Shown here: one piece after another, positions 1-10,366 of the stretch | How positions within the stretch are numbered: the stretch's first letter is position 1 | How the letters are laid out: each line of letters starts with the position of its first letter | Assembly: GCA_963576725.1 (NCBI GenBank) | Contig: OY755242.1 | Coordinates: 30,092,225 to 30,156,224 of the forward strand | Length of the DNA: 64,000 nucleotides | Source: Azorinus chamasolen | Taxonomy: Eukaryota; Mollusca; Bivalvia; Cardiida; Solecurtidae | Direction: 5' to 3' | Notes under the pieces: model-generated | Told to the model about the DNA's origin: nothing | What the model saw: the letters and a program-made list of their open reading frames with translations, nothing else | Databases searched by the model: none | Program-made: the position numbers and the translations under genes

Positions 1-68
1 CAGTGCCAACGCCTACGACCCAGTGACCACAATAGCTCGACTTTTCTTCGAAACAGACGAGCTAAAAA
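1..68 (-). mobile_element. 5' end of a pearl/HINE-like element
   Basis: Read on the minus strand, this edge starts after a T-run with AGCTCGTCTGTTTCGAAG, then a stretch ending in GAGCTATTGT. The same start recurs at 49782 (AGCTCATCTGTTTCGAAG), so this is a second copy of that family, cut by the window edge. It lies about 60 bases past the stop codon of the mannosyltransferase, so it may sit in that gene's 3' flank. Class assignment rests on resemblance to the other hairpin-started elements here. Confidence 0.6.
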
Positions 69-129
69 TGAAAAAAGACTACCATTTTTATGTGGACAAA
101 TGTTAATGTTGAAATGTTTACGCTGATAT

Positions 130-1551
130 CTACACATGTTGGACTGTGTGTGCTGTTGATTCAGTCTCAGTTGGAACTGCATTGATCACTGTTGTCTGTT
201 GCTTAGCAACAATGTGGAAAGTGTTCAGTTTTCTATTCTTGAAAGCCATAATAACTCCTGTAGTTTCAAGCAGCATGGAAATTGGCACAATCACAATGGG
301 AACAAGACACAACATGATGTATTTCAGCCATCCCAACCTTCGCGGTGAGAATGACTTAATTGCCCCAAAAATGAATAGGAACAGCATGACAGCACCCATA
401 AACGCACACATGATATTCACGCTTCTCCACATTGGCAATGGAAACAAGGGTACCAAAATTATGTTAGGAACTGTGAAAGGCATAAAAAACCAAGATAATA
501 GAAGTAATGATATGCCACATTTATATTTCCCTGGGATCTGAGTGCTCCAGAAAACATTGTAGATACCTTGTATCCAGCGCTTTCTCTGGTGAATATAATC
601 CACAACGGAGAAAGTGCTTTTCTCCCACATCTCGCCTTCCACAAAGCCAAACTGGTGACCTTCTTTCCATGCTGTCAATGCAAAGAAACAATCCTCTGCA
701 ATACTTCCCTCCTGACCAAAGTCATATGTAATCTGTCTCTCCACTCCAGCACTGGAGACAATAAAACTTCCTTTCCAACTGAACACTGGTTTGTGGAGAT
801 ACTTCAAGCAAAATCTTATCATTCCATAATCCATACCGACACGAACTAAGTCAGCAATTGTTGTTACCCAGCTCACAATCTCCTCATTCGCATATGTAAT
901 CACACCTTGACCAAAGCTGTATTTTCCCTCATTGATGAAATTTACAATACCGATCACAGAAGACTCAGTAAGCAGGGTCTCTTCATCTAAATGCACAATC
1001 CAGTCATTGTCAGACAACATATTCACATCTTGCTCTAAACAATAATTCAGCGCACGAGCCTTGAATCTGGTATGATTTGCTGTGACATACTCATTTGGCA
1101 CAACTATTTCTCTAAGTCGTGGGGACTTTGGCAAATCAACTGCATTATCAGTGACTACCTCCAAGATGTAATTGTCAAGACCAATTTTGGAACAAATATC
1201 TACATTCCTTTCTGCATTTTTCTTCACAAGCTCTGGGAATGTACCTCGAGTCACAACTCTAAAGCATATAAATGGTCCAAATAGAGTTGATGTTTTGAGT
1301 TTGGGTTTTCGTGGGTGAGTATTATAACAAACTATACCAAGAAAGTTAAATATTGCCTGAGGTATTGGAATAAATGTCAGAAACCTAAGAATGTATAAGA
1401 AAATAGTAGCTGTTTGTCCATAATGTAGAACTGGGTCAAATCCGGTCAGATGATCGTCTCCAGCCCCTCCTGCCAGGACTATGAAGATCGCAATGATGAT
1501 GAAGAGCAGTAAAACCGTGAACGCATGAAGAATATTAGAAAGCTGCTCCAT
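130..1551 (-). CDS. egh: Beta-1,4-mannosyltransferase, egghead/BRE-3 type (GT2)
   Basis: Intact 473-residue ORF without introns. It resembles the egghead/BRE-3 family, which transfers mannose from GDP-mannose to glucosylceramide to make the Man-Glc-Cer core of invertebrate glycosphingolipids in the secretory pathway. Seen: membrane segments near residues 8-29 and 45-65; a GT2 core with HLDEETLL (DEE at 189-191, metal/nucleotide-sugar site), AEDCFF (ED at 286-287, candidate catalytic acid) and QRKRW (322-326, processive-type GT2 motif); then three more hydrophobic segments near 346-367, 379-395 and 411-425. Length fits the family (about 450-460 residues in insects). The first in-frame ATG is at 1551; the frame is open upstream only to a TAG at 1588-1590, so this start is the natural one. 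No poly(A) signal was found in the 129 bases to the window edge. Confidence 0.93.
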   Translation of the reverse strand: MEQLSNILHAFTVLLLFIIIAIFIVLAGGAGDDHLTGFDPVLHYGQTATIFLYILRFLTFIPIPQAIFNFLGIVCYNTHPRKPKLKTSTLFGPFICFRVVTRGTFPELVKKNAERNVDICSKIGLDNYILEVVTDNAVDLPKSPRLREIVVPNEYVTANHTRFKARALNYCLEQDVNMLSDNDWIVHLDEETLLTESSVIGIVNFINEGKYSFGQGVITYANEEIVSWVTTIADLVRVGMDYGMIRFCLKYLHKPVFSWKGSFIVSSAGVERQITYDFGQEGSIAEDCFFALTAWKEGHQFGFVEGEMWEKSTFSVVDYIHQRKRWIQGIYNVFWSTQIPGKYKCGISLLLLSWFFMPFTVPNIILVPLFPLPMWRSVNIMCAFMGAVMLFLFIFGAIKSFSPRRLGWLKYIMLCLVPIVIVPISMLLETTGVIMAFKNRKLNTFHIVAKQQTTVINAVPTETESTAHTVQHV

Positions 1552-1587
1552 CTTGATGGATACCACTATTGTTGATGGAGACTGCTG

Positions 1588-1683
1588 CTATTGTCTATGT
1601 TCTTTTAACACCAACTGTGTCACAGATTCTTCTCTGATGTCACCTGGCATGTAGTATGCAGCATCAATAATCTGCAAATCCTT
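1588..1683 (-). CDS. Possible last exon of an upstream ORF on the egh strand
   Basis: Directly upstream of egh on the same strand is a good 3' splice site: a pyrimidine-rich tract ending TTTATTTCAG, with the exon starting at 1683. From there one frame stays open for 31 codons (begins KDLQIIDAAYY, ends LVLKEHRQ) to a TAG at 1588-1590. It is in the same frame as egh and stops 12 codons before its ATG. The other two frames close early. I do not recognise the peptide. It may be the end of another protein on a two-ORF transcript, a long uORF, or untranslated leader. No upstream exon was found with confidence. Confidence 0.4.
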   Translation of the reverse strand, partial: KDLQIIDAAYYMPGDIREESVTQLVLKEHRQ

Positions 1684-1880
1684 CTGAAATAAAAGAAGCA
1701 TATGCAGGTTTTAGATTTTATCTAAAGTAACTCAATCAGTGAGACTAGAGGTAACAATATGAATGGTAAATTAAGTTACTTTACAATGCCACTATACATG
1801 TATCATGTAACCGACTCTGAGCACCTTTTACCATTGGATCGCCACCAGACAAACCTTTACCCTTCTATGACGCTCTTAGC
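1684..1880. other. Upstream flank of egh, no repeat recognised
   Basis: AT-rich stretch that would be intron if the splice site at 1683 is real. No promoter element or coding segment stands out. Confidence 0.4.
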
Positions 1881-2130
1881 TTAACCCTTTCCCTGTTCTA
1901 TGTTTATTACAAATTCTAATACCTAATGAATATTCATTAACAAAACAGTTATAATGAAATATGCAAGGTGGAACATTGTAGACATTTTAGAAAGCAAAGA
2001 ATCGGATCTATCAAATTCTATTAGCAAACAGGGTAGTCCCTGATCAGACGGCTCCTCTAGGAGCCGTCTGATCTGGGTCTACTCTGTTTGCAAATGCGTG
2101 AAAACACGTTTATATGAGGGAAAGGGTTAA
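1881..2130. mobile_element. TTAA foldback MITE, family A (full length)
   Basis: Complete 250-bp element bounded by TTAA at both ends. Termini TTAACCCTTTCCCT and AGGGAAAGGGTTAA are inverted repeats, and a long near-perfect palindrome (2024-2092, arms around GACGGCTCC / GGAGCCGTC) fills the centre. Ends starting CCC with a TTAA duplication are typical of the piggyBac superfamily. There is no coding capacity. Near-identical copies lie at 26854-27103, 46844-47090 and 51374-51623. Confidence 0.9.
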
Positions 2131-2580
2131 CCATTTACTCCATAAATAATCATGTAAGAAATAATGATGGCATGAATATTATAATTAGATTGTTACCGTT
2201 AATAGCAAATGGACGAAGGAATATTTGGCCATGGCAGAAACTGTAGAATTTAATCTATATATCATATATAAGCAAACAAAGCAGACCCTGATCAGACGAC
2301 TCCTCAGGGCTCAAGCTTGAGCACTCCATTAGGGAGAAGTTTAGTGATATTGAGGAAGAAGTTTGGTCCTGATTTTGTATCTTCCTATATGTTCTATATA
2401 AATTATAATAAAACTTCTCCCTCAGCTCAAAACAGGGAGAAGTCAGCAGGGTTAGGGAGACTTTTTCTCCCAAATCGCCCTTTTGCTTGAGCCCTGCTCT
2501 TATAGGAGCTGTCTGGTCTGGGACTACTCTTTTTGCAAAGGCTTAGAAACGCATACATGTATATATGTAGTAAAGGGTTA
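2127..2580. mobile_element. TTAA foldback MITE split by another repeat
   Basis: Starts TTAACCATTTACTCC and ends GTAAAGGGTTAA. Its left TTAA (2127-2130) is the right TTAA of the preceding element, so the two abut. The central hairpin is interrupted at its loop by the insertion at 2306-2494. Confidence 0.75.
2306..2494. repeat. Interspersed repeat rich in GGGAG/CTCCC, inserted in a MITE hairpin
   Basis: Begins AGGGCTCAAGC and ends GCTTGAGCCCT, so short inverted ends are visible. The interior carries scattered GGGAG and CTCCC motifs. A second copy at 25683-25850 shares long blocks such as CAGCTCAAAACAGGGAGAA and TTAGGGAGACTTTTTCTCC. Class unknown. Confidence 0.6.
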
Positions 2581-2609
2581 AATGATAGAACCGTAAGTTA
2601 TAACCACCA

Positions 2610-2745
2610 AGCTAATGTCACAATGTAGCCAGGTTAATGTCACAATGCAGCCAGGTTAATGTCACAATGCAGCCAGGTTAACGTCACATCAATTATCAGG
2701 TTAATGTCACCACAATGACCAACTTAATGCCACAACAATCACATG
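2610..2745. repeat. 22-bp tandem repeat
   Basis: About four clear copies of a unit around GTCACAATGCAGCCAGGTTAA, then decaying copies. No coding sense. Confidence 0.8.
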
Positions 2746-2762
2746 GTGAATGTCTTTAAAAC

Positions 2763-3012
2763 TTAACCCTTCGCTTGCCATTCGCATCAATATACCTACT
2801 TGTAAACAGTGAAGACCCAGATGAGACAGCTCCTGTAGGAGCTGTCTCACCAGGGTCTGCACTATTTACAAGTTGATTGTGCAACCAGTGCACTCCACAG
2901 CAGTCATTGCACAGCGAAATACTTGTACACAGTGAAGATATATGTAATTATACAACAGGGCATGGGTAAATAAATAGAAATGCATTTTAAAATTCAGCAA
3001 GAGAAGGGTTAA
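2763..3012. mobile_element. TTAA foldback MITE, CGCTTGC-end family
   Basis: Bounded by TTAA; ends TTAACCCTTCGCTTGC and CAAGAGAAGGGTTAA. The central hairpin (around 2812-2872) has arms GAAGACCCAGATGAGACAGC / GCTGTCTCA. Same family as 9340-9543 and 23632-23882, which carry the hairpin on the other side. Confidence 0.85.
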
Positions 3013-3167
3013 TGTCAAATTGTGACAATATTTTTAGCAGCCAGTACATCACAACCTTTCAGGTAGTATATATACAATTGTAAAATCAAGGCACTAACTC
3101 ACAGCCAGAATGAATGTATACACCTGTATTCAGTACAAAGTTGTTTTCATGTTGAATATTGCATTCA

Positions 3168-3384
3168 TTAACCCATTCCCCCATAGGCTATTTTAGATTC
3201 ATTGAATAAATGTACCGAAACGGAGCATTAACTAGAGAAAAGGACAATTTTAGAATCTTGTAGTTTGAAACCATGCATTGTGATAAATAGAGCATTTACT
3301 CCTATAGGAGCAAATGCTCTATTTATCACAATAGTTTCAATAGGTGATTTTTACAGAGGCGTGTATTTATGGAGGAAAGGGTTA
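3168..3384. mobile_element. TTAA foldback MITE, family B
   Basis: Starts TTAACCCATTCCCCCATAGG; the right TTAA has decayed to GTTATG. The central palindrome has arms GATAAATAGAGCATTTGCTC. Family B recurs at 4321, 35472, 35811, 56730, 57137, 57441, 58937 and 59642. Confidence 0.8.
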
Positions 3385-4194
3385 TGGCCTTACATAAACT
3401 GCCTGACGTCATTGAGGATAGCTAGGGTACTCAGACATTCACAACTTTAAACTTTTACTCTCTATATATATCTATACATATTCTACAATTTTACGAACAT
3501 AGTACTCCCATATCAGGCAGCTTGTGCAGAGCATCTGCTCAGGGTCTGCTCTGTTTGCCATTTCATGTTACAGATCTATGCTCTACTATATGCAATGGCA
3601 GTAAAATCACTTTGTTGTTTTATATTTTTGATACAAGAGTTAACTTATCATATATATTGTATTCATAATATGAGTAGAACATGTATTGCATATGTATATA
3701 CATTTATATGATAAAATAAGACTAAATGATGTTATATGGCTATAAAACTGTTTAATAACTAAGTTAAAATGTGCGACGTACACATTTCACAAAATCATTA
3801 GATGCAGTTGAAATACTGCGTTAACACAAGCGTGCAAATTATTTAGCTTAATTGTTTCTAAAATAATGAGCTGATAAAGCCTTAATGACTTTTTCAAGAA
3901 ACACTTCTGAGAGTTACGTGTAGTGACTTGATATTCTTTTAAAAAAGCAAACATGTTTGGTAAACCAGAACAAGACATTTTGTTTACGTGCTAGTCACGT
4001 TTGTGTTAATATTTGATGATTGTGGATTTAAAGAAGAATATTATAGAAGACCTTTTTTCTGTTTTTCATTTCTTTTGCCTATCGTAACAAATATAAATTT
4101 GAAGAAGAAAGTATATGTATACATGTACATCTTTATTAGCCTTTAACATTACTGCCAAAGTTATATATAGTATACGTTTCTATGCATAAAGTAA
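3385..4194. other. AT-rich intergenic DNA
   Basis: Only a decayed family A core is visible (about 3508-3560, ending GGGTCTGCTCTGTTTGCC). A 63-codon minus-strand ORF at 3787-3978 shows no support. Nothing else recognised. Confidence 0.5.
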
Positions 4195-4881
4195 AGGTGT
4201 AACATGCACCATCGACTATCCCTGGCGGTCACCTGTCTAGCCAGTAACTGCGCAGTCCCTTGCTTAACTTTGCAACATTTCCAAGCACATTAACCCATTG
4301 TGAGCAGAAATGGACGTTAATTAACCCTTTCCTCCATAAATACGCCTTTCTACGCCTCAGTAAAAGTCACTTTTTGAAACCATTGTGATAAACAGAGCAT
4401 TTGCTCCTGAGGAGCAAATACTCTATTTATCACAATGGTTCCATAACTACAAAATTCTAAAATTTTCCTTTTCTCTAGTTAATGCTCCTTTTTGGTAGAT
4501 TTATTCAAAGAGGTTGGATCTAAAAATAGCCTATGAGAGAATGGGTTAACACAAACCAAACACTTAAACCATGTCATCAAAGACCTACCTCTCCAGGAAA
4601 GCAAGTTTTCAGTGCTTATCTAACAGCCTTGCTGTTACATTACTTTCCCCTCCAAGAAATCCCGACCCGAGCTTTGGCCTGGGAAATAACTGTGGGTAAG
4701 GCAATTTCAACCCAGCAATTGTCTTCATCCCACTTCCTATGTACACCAATTGTTACTAGGTCTTTGGCGCCATGGTTTAAGTGCTTGTAAATGTTGCAAA
4801 GTCAACCAAACAACTGCGCAGTTACTGGCTGGATCCTTGTCTGCCACGGATTGCCAGTGGTGCCCATTACAAAGGGGTTAA
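4195..4881. mobile_element. Foldback element with long inverted ends, containing a MITE
   Basis: Left arm near 4230-4294 (GCCAGTAACTGCGCAG, then TTTGCAACATTT and AAGCAC) pairs with the right arm near 4775-4835 (AAGTGC, AATGTTGCAAA, CTGCGCAGTTACTGGC). The right end reads GGGGTTAA; the left end is decayed. A family B MITE is inserted at 4321-4549. Confidence 0.65.
4321..4549. mobile_element. TTAA foldback MITE, family B
   Basis: Starts TTAACCCTTTCCTCC and ends GAATGGGTTAA, with a central palindrome around 4392-4440 (arms of the GATAAACAGAGCATTTGCTC type). Sits inside the larger foldback element 4195-4881. Confidence 0.85.
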
Positions 4882-5127
4882 AAGTAATGTAGACCAGGTC
4901 AGCCGCTACATTGGAGTGCCCTCAGGATTTCTGATCTAAATCTCGAATTTCTCAATCAAACCAAGGTTTACCCTATGCTTTTGTTACTCATTTCTCATTA
5001 TAATCACCTCCATGGGCACTTTTTTGCAATGCTCATCCCAGATCACATGCAATTACCCCATACAGGTGCGTAGGCAAGTTTTTAACATTGGGGTTGCGTG
5101 GCTGCAGAGCGGTGTGGTGGGCGTTTC

Positions 5128-5790
5128 TGGTCGACACGGTACCAAACCAATTCGGTACCTAGACGATTCGGCACCTCGGACGATTCGGCACCATATAAAA
5201 TTTTATCCTGGTCAATTCAGCACCACCTTTAAAATATTATTTATCTCATAAAGAATTTATTATCTATATATATATTTAATTAGTAGTCACAAATAGCTAG
5301 TAGTAGTAGAAGTAAAAGTAGTAATAGTAGTTATATTCTGCAGACAGCTTAAGCCTTTACTCCATAAATACTCTTAATTTGCAAACAGAGTAGACCCAGA
5401 TCAGACTGCTGCTATAGGAGCCGTCTGATCTGGGTCCGCTTTGTTTCAAGCCACTAATTAATTCTTCTAGTAACTAATTCTGCAGACTGCTACAGCCTTT
5501 ACAAACAGAGCAGACCCAGATCAGCCAGTTTGATTAATCGGTCGCATGTGCTGCCGGCACGTGCCTTACTTGATAAGTCCTGAAGAATTCAATAAATCAT
5601 TGATTCACTTTGTCAGTGTTTCCCAGGTATCAGGATGACTACTGGAAAAATTGACTAGAGGGAAATTGGACATCTAATGCAATGCAAGTTTTAATATGGT
5701 GCCAAATTGTCTAGGTGCCGAATCGTCTAGGTGCCGAAATGGTTTGGTACCGAGTTGTCTCGAAATCGTGGTGGGTACAGGAGGGGTATC
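5128..5790. mobile_element. Element whose inverted ends are built of GGTACC/GGCACC subrepeats
   Basis: The left end (5133-5197) holds four spaced units of the form GGTACC or GGCACC plus GACGATTC. The right end (5694-5768) holds the same units inverted. The interior carries one family A core (5385-5440), half of another (about 5500-5530) and a CTAGTAACTAATTC stretch. No ORF of note. Confidence 0.6.
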
Positions 5791-5998
5791 TGTCATTTGC
5801 ACATGACATGGTTTGGATCCTGATAAGATGCCAAGTAAATCTGCCTCTCTGCAGTATTCAAGCTGTTTGAAACTTGGTCAATAATTTTCTCAAAAGATTT
5901 AACAAATCGGAAGTGTAAATGAAAATTGGACATGAAGCACAATATAATAAAGCTTGTGGCCCAAATTCACTGAGCACTGGCCATAATATATAAGGTAG

Positions 5999-6360
5999 TT
6001 GAGGGCTTGGTACCTGCTCTACCAACATCCACATTCACAAAGCCGGCAAAAACCAAGAAGAAACATCAAAGCTACCAAATATAAAGACTGCGATACAAGA
6101 AACATAATAGAAAACCAAGTATGCAACAACTCAAGAGGGTTGGCAGTCCCAAATGGCAAGACCCCTCAATACAGGAATTCATTCTTTGTAGACACTACGG
6201 TGCAATGGAACAAACTGCCTGACAGCATAGTGCATGCTGATTCCGTAGAGGCTTTCAAGACAGCCCTACGAGATCATCGCCAATGATAGTGGCGTCTCTT
6301 CTCACCCGTCGTGTAAAAGCCTTTATAGGATTCTACGACTTATAGATACAGATACAGATT
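5999..6360 (+). pseudogene. 3' end of a non-LTR retrotransposon (LINE)
   Basis: An open frame to the stop at 6284-6286 shows the usual C-terminal tail of LINE reverse-transcriptase proteins (around RNSFFVDTTVQWNKLPDSIV, then a VEAFKTAL block). It is followed by a 3' tail ending in a short ATACAG-type simple repeat near 6345-6357. No RT catalytic motif is present, so the copy is 5'-truncated. Clade not resolved. Confidence 0.7.
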
Positions 6361-7362
6361 GGGACCGCGACCAGTGCCTCTGCGGCACCCATTGACTACG
6401 GGACTGCCATATTATCAAATGGAATTAGGTACCAAATGTTTATTTTCTAATCATGTAAATATACAAATAATGTTGGTTTATAAAAGACCAAATACAGTGT
6501 TAATGTAGTAAGATGAGATCAGCATGGTTTTAAAATGAAACAAGTACGTGTCTGTAGGTTCCCAGACAAGAAACACGCTTCGTCACATCTTCAAGAAGCC
6601 AGCTAGCACAGCAAGGATAAACAAGTGTCAGTGGCATCGGATAGCCGGCCCCGCCCACTATTCCCCCCACCCATCGATTAGTCACGTTGAAAGCTTCTGA
6701 ATCTTCGATCACAAGAGACCGTTACAGAACGAAATTCGTTCAAGAAGTCATGCGTCCCTAAATATCGATGCAAGATATAACCATTGTGTTGGCATAAACG
6801 ATCAAAAATAGTCCATTCCGTAATCACCATACCTTTCAAAACCCGACTCTTACACAAAGCATCACCATCATGCTGTCAGTCACGAACAACTCCATCACCA
6901 CAGTAAACTCCCGTTAGACGGCGCTCTATACTTTCAAAGAGTTATCTTTCTTGTTTCAGGATGAGGCCATGGAAGGGACGTAAGGATATATATATTAAAT
7001 AGTTGTCAAGAAGAGTTTGCTCCTAAAAAGATAAATTAATAGCAATAATGATGATGGCGACGGTGTTGTTAATGTTAATAATGACTGCTAATGATGATAA
7101 TTATGACAACAGAATTATGAATAATTGAGCGGAATTTACTTAAATGTGTTCAACGTCTTTGTATGATCGAGTGTCTCACAGGATATTATTAATTGTTTGG
7201 CTAATTGGGCTACCCTCAACAATTTACCAGATCAGTTAAGAAATAGTGACACCATTGATATCAATTAGCTGATTTTTTATACATAATTGTACATGGACAT
7301 GTCATTTTTTTTTACCTTAGCAGAAAATGTTGAACCGGATCTGTATAATTCCATAATTAAGT
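6361..7362. other. Unassigned intergenic DNA
   Basis: No gene or repeat family recognised. A more GC-balanced segment (about 6540-6960) is followed by AT-rich DNA with ATGATGA-type runs. Confidence 0.4.
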
Positions 7363-7398
7363 CAGAGACATATACATACGTATGTATATGTCTCTGCA
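7363..7398. repeat. Short near-perfect palindrome
   Basis: Self-complementary about TACGTA: AGAGACATATACATACG faces its reverse complement with no loop. A decayed family A core follows at 7415-7475. Confidence 0.75.
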
Positions 7399-7619
7399 TA
7401 AGCCCACATAATTAACAGACCGTGATCAGACGTATCATACAGGAGCCACCTAATCTGGGTCTACTATGTTTGAAAAAGAGTTAAGAGGTGTTTATATCAG
7501 ATAAATGTTTTTCATCGGTCATTATTTGTTCATTCATTTCAGTCATATTATTTCGCTCGACATATGAATTGCAAGATGTCCAGGCCGAGGAGAATGCGTA
7601 ACTTGGTCCCATCGGTATA

Positions 7620-8084
7620 CATGTATATATATGAACATTTTGCCTGATGAATATTCAAGTAAGAAATAATGACATAATGAATAACATATACAGTAAAACC
7701 TCTCTATAACGACCACTAAATTGTTTTAATTAGTTGGTATTTAGGGCAGGTGGATGCTTAAACCAAAGTGAAAGTAAAACAGATAGGGGCGTTCTGTTTT
7801 ACTTTCACCGTGCTTTAAGCAACCCTAAATACCAACTAATTAAAACAATTTAGTGGTCGTTATATAGAGAGGTTTTAATGTAGATGGAAGTTTTATACTG
7901 GCATATGAACACAGGAAGTTTGGCCACGACAGGCCCTATAGAATCGGTTTCTCTATATACTATTTCATAAAGCAAACAAATAAGACCCAGAACAGACGAC
8001 TCTTAAATTGTAGGAGCCATCTGATCTGGGTCTACTCTGTACGCGAAAAAATCGCGAAAAGACGTCTACCAGGGAAAGGGTTAA
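7620..8084. mobile_element. TTAA foldback MITE carrying a nested palindromic MITE
   Basis: The right end AGGGAAAGGGTTAA (to 8084), the core 7975-8040 and flanking family A body sequence (AAGAAATAATGACATAATG) are present. The body is split at a TA by the element 7691-7880. Confidence 0.7.
7691..7880. mobile_element. CAGTAAAACC palindromic MITE (Tc1/mariner/pogo-like)
   Basis: Almost fully palindromic 190-bp element. Left CAGTAAAACCTCTCTATAACG, right GAGAGGTTTTAATG, flanked by TA on both sides. The inner arm is GTGAAAGTAAAACAGA. TA target plus CAGT-type ends fits the Tc1/mariner superfamily. Copies or relatives lie at 21844, 27199, 30901, 37888, 38716 and 49453. Confidence 0.85.
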
Positions 8085-8262
8085 CTCGTTTACTCCCATA
8101 TCATACAAATTAAAACTCATCCAAACTGAATTTTAGAAACCCAGCCATGTATTAGTACGGTCAAAGTAGCAGCACTGCCACTAAATCAGGCGGCAGTTTG
8201 ATGCATGGTGAAAGTTAGAAAACTCCCAGATGTGCTTTCTCCATGGCTTTCATCATGCATTG

Positions 8263-8325
8263 GGCATACACCTGGCTAAAAACATCTATATACACCTGGC
8301 ATACACCTGGCTAAAAACATCTATA
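8263..8325. repeat. Two-copy direct repeat
   Basis: CATACACCTGGCTAAAAACA is repeated after about 35 bases. Simple local duplication. Confidence 0.75.
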
Positions 8326-8413
8326 TATTTTGTTACTAAAAGTCCGGTTTGGAGGGTTTCATTGTATAACCAATTCACACCGATGTGTCCACCAAACAGT
8401 GCACAACTGCACA

Positions 8414-8551
8414 CCCACTGGGAGTAGATCGAAAAAAGACTAGTTTATTTACAGCACCTAGTATTAATTTGAAGTAGTACATCAATATTATTGATGTACT
8501 AGGTGTTATAAATAAACTATATATAGTCTTTTTCTATCTAGTGCCAGTGTG
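8414..8551. repeat. Long imperfect palindrome
   Basis: CACTGG, AGAT, AAAAAGAC, AGTTTATTT and CACCTAGTA on the left face their complements on the right around the centre TCAATATTATTGA. Foldback element of unknown family. Confidence 0.7.
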
Positions 8552-8573
8552 CAAACCCTAATCAGGGACTCCT

Positions 8574-8832
8574 TAGCCCTTTTCTAAATAATTACGCATT
8601 TACTATGCATTTGCAAACAGAGCAGACCCAGATCAGACGGCTCCTATAGGAGACGTCTGATCAGGGTCTACTCTGTTTGCATATAATACAATGCAGATAT
8701 GATTCTACAATTTCTGCCATGGCCAAACATTTCTATTTCTATCCATTTTCTATTATAAAAGTTAAACTAAGTAGATCTAATATTCATGACGTCATTATTT
8801 CTTACATGAATATTCATGGAGTAAAGGATTAA
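8574..8832. mobile_element. TTAA foldback MITE, family A-like
   Basis: Central palindrome 8613-8678 (GCAAACAGAGCAGACCCAGA arms). The right end GGAGTAAAGGATTAA is nearly intact; the left end has decayed to TTAGCCCTTTTC. A 24-bp palindrome (TTCTCTTGT...ACAAGAGAA) follows at 8848-8871. Confidence 0.75.
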
Positions 8833-8914
8833 TTAAGGTGCAAACTGTTCTCTTGTTGTACAAGAGAACACAGAAAAAATTAGCCGAACACTCCTTATTT
8901 GCTATGCACAATTT

Positions 8915-10285
8915 ATTCATAACTTTTTAACCAGTTAGATCTAGTTATAACAGATAAGTGTAAACTTTTTGACAGCCTAGTAGGATCTATACTTAATTAC
9001 GGATCCGAAATTTTTGGATACCACGAATGTAAAAATATAGAACTAATACACTGTAAATTTCTGAGAAAGGTATTATGTGTTCGAAAAAGTACTAATTTTG
9101 ATGGTTTGTATGGAGAGCTAGGTAGATATCCAATGAAGATCCGCCGAAAAATCTTAATAATAAAATTTTGGATAAAAATGATTCAATCTGAAAATAATAC
9201 ATATACAATATGTTAAAGCAAGACGCAAATAATAACAACACATATGGCGGTACAAATTGGGCATCACATGTAAAACAAATTCTTGATGAAATAGGAATGT
9301 CAGATGTATGGATAATGCAAGAGAATACCACGATACATTTTAACCCTTCTCTTGCTGAATTTTAAAATACATTTCTCCTTCTTTACCCATGCCCTGTTGT
9401 ATAATTACATATATCTTCACTGTGTACAAGTATTTCGCTGTGCATTCACTGCTGTGGAGTGCACTGGTTGCACAATCAACTTGTAAATAGTCTCCACTAT
9501 TTACAGGTACGTATACTGACGTGAATAGCAAGCGAAGGGTTAATGTCATTAAACAACGACTCATAGATTCCTACAAGCAAAACTGGCATAATAGTATCAA
9601 CAATTCAAGTCGACTAATGTCATACTGTAAGTACAAAGATAATCTCGAAATAGAAAAAATACCTTAGCTGCATAAATATTAATAGTTACAGAATTGCCCT
9701 TACCAAATTTAGACTCTCTTCACACGATTTAGCTATTGAGAAAGGCAGACATTTAAATATACCAAGAACAGAACGAATCTGTAAAAATTGTAACATGAAC
9801 ATGATAGAAGACGAATACCACTTCCTCTTAGTATATCCGAAATTCAATAAATTACGACGACACTATTTTTTCTCATAACTTCTGTCGGTGGCCAAATACT
9901 CACAAATTTAAAAACTTGATGTCATCTTAATCACCAAGAATTATCCGTAATCTCTCGAAATTTCTTTACAATGCATCCAAACTTAGAGGTGAACATTAGA
10001 AAATTAAAAAAAAAATGAAAATAAAATAAAATAAATATTCACAATCTCTACCACATCATTCATATACCCAAAATAAGAAAATACATTTATTAATTTACCA
10101 TAACTCTGATCAGTCAATACTTCTCTGTAAACTTTACTGAATGAAGAATATAACTTTCCACGTCATTGCTCTTTACGTATGTAGATATTTAATTGTTCAT
10201 ATATATTGATGGCTATGAATATGCTTATAAATGCTATTTTATGCCGAATAAAGATTTGTATCTTGTATCTTGTATGTTGGAAGCG
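8915..10285 (+). pseudogene. LINE 3' portion, frameshifted and split by a MITE
   Basis: Frames with typical LINE C-terminal sequence are visible: an N-part around FDSLVGSILNYGSEIFGYH and YGELGRYPMKI, a middle part around GGTNWASHVKQILDEIGMSD, and after the inserted MITE a run containing RICKNCNMNMIEDEYHFL (zinc-knuckle-like C-x2-C). There is a frameshift near 9195-9215 and disruptions near 9670-9690. The 3' end near 10255-10280 is a TTGTATC-type short repeat, as in many LINE tails. The RT active site is missing, so this is a dead, truncated copy. Confidence 0.8.
9340..9543. mobile_element. TTAA foldback MITE inserted in the LINE reading frame
   Basis: TTAACCCTTCTCTTGC at the left and GCGAAGGGTTAA at the right. 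Removing it with one TTAA joins the LINE frame exactly (IHF before, NVIKQR after). This is direct evidence for a four-base TTAA target duplication. The central hairpin has been shortened compared with the sister copy at 23632. Confidence 0.92.
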
Positions 10286-10366
10286 AAATCGACGGCGAAA
10301 AAACCCTCGAGAATGCCAGTAGATGGCAAGTTTTGCAGACGACGCTCTCTCCCGAAGTCGACAGAA

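Noticed and set aside
146..849. Plus-strand ORFs opposite the mannosyltransferase
   Set aside because: They lie on the antisense of a strongly conserved protein and are shadows.
3787..3978. Minus-strand 63-codon ORF as a first exon of the protein ending at 1588
   Set aside because: The peptide begins plausibly (MSCSGLPNM), but the available donor gives a phase that runs into a stop in the 1588-1683 exon, and no other support exists.
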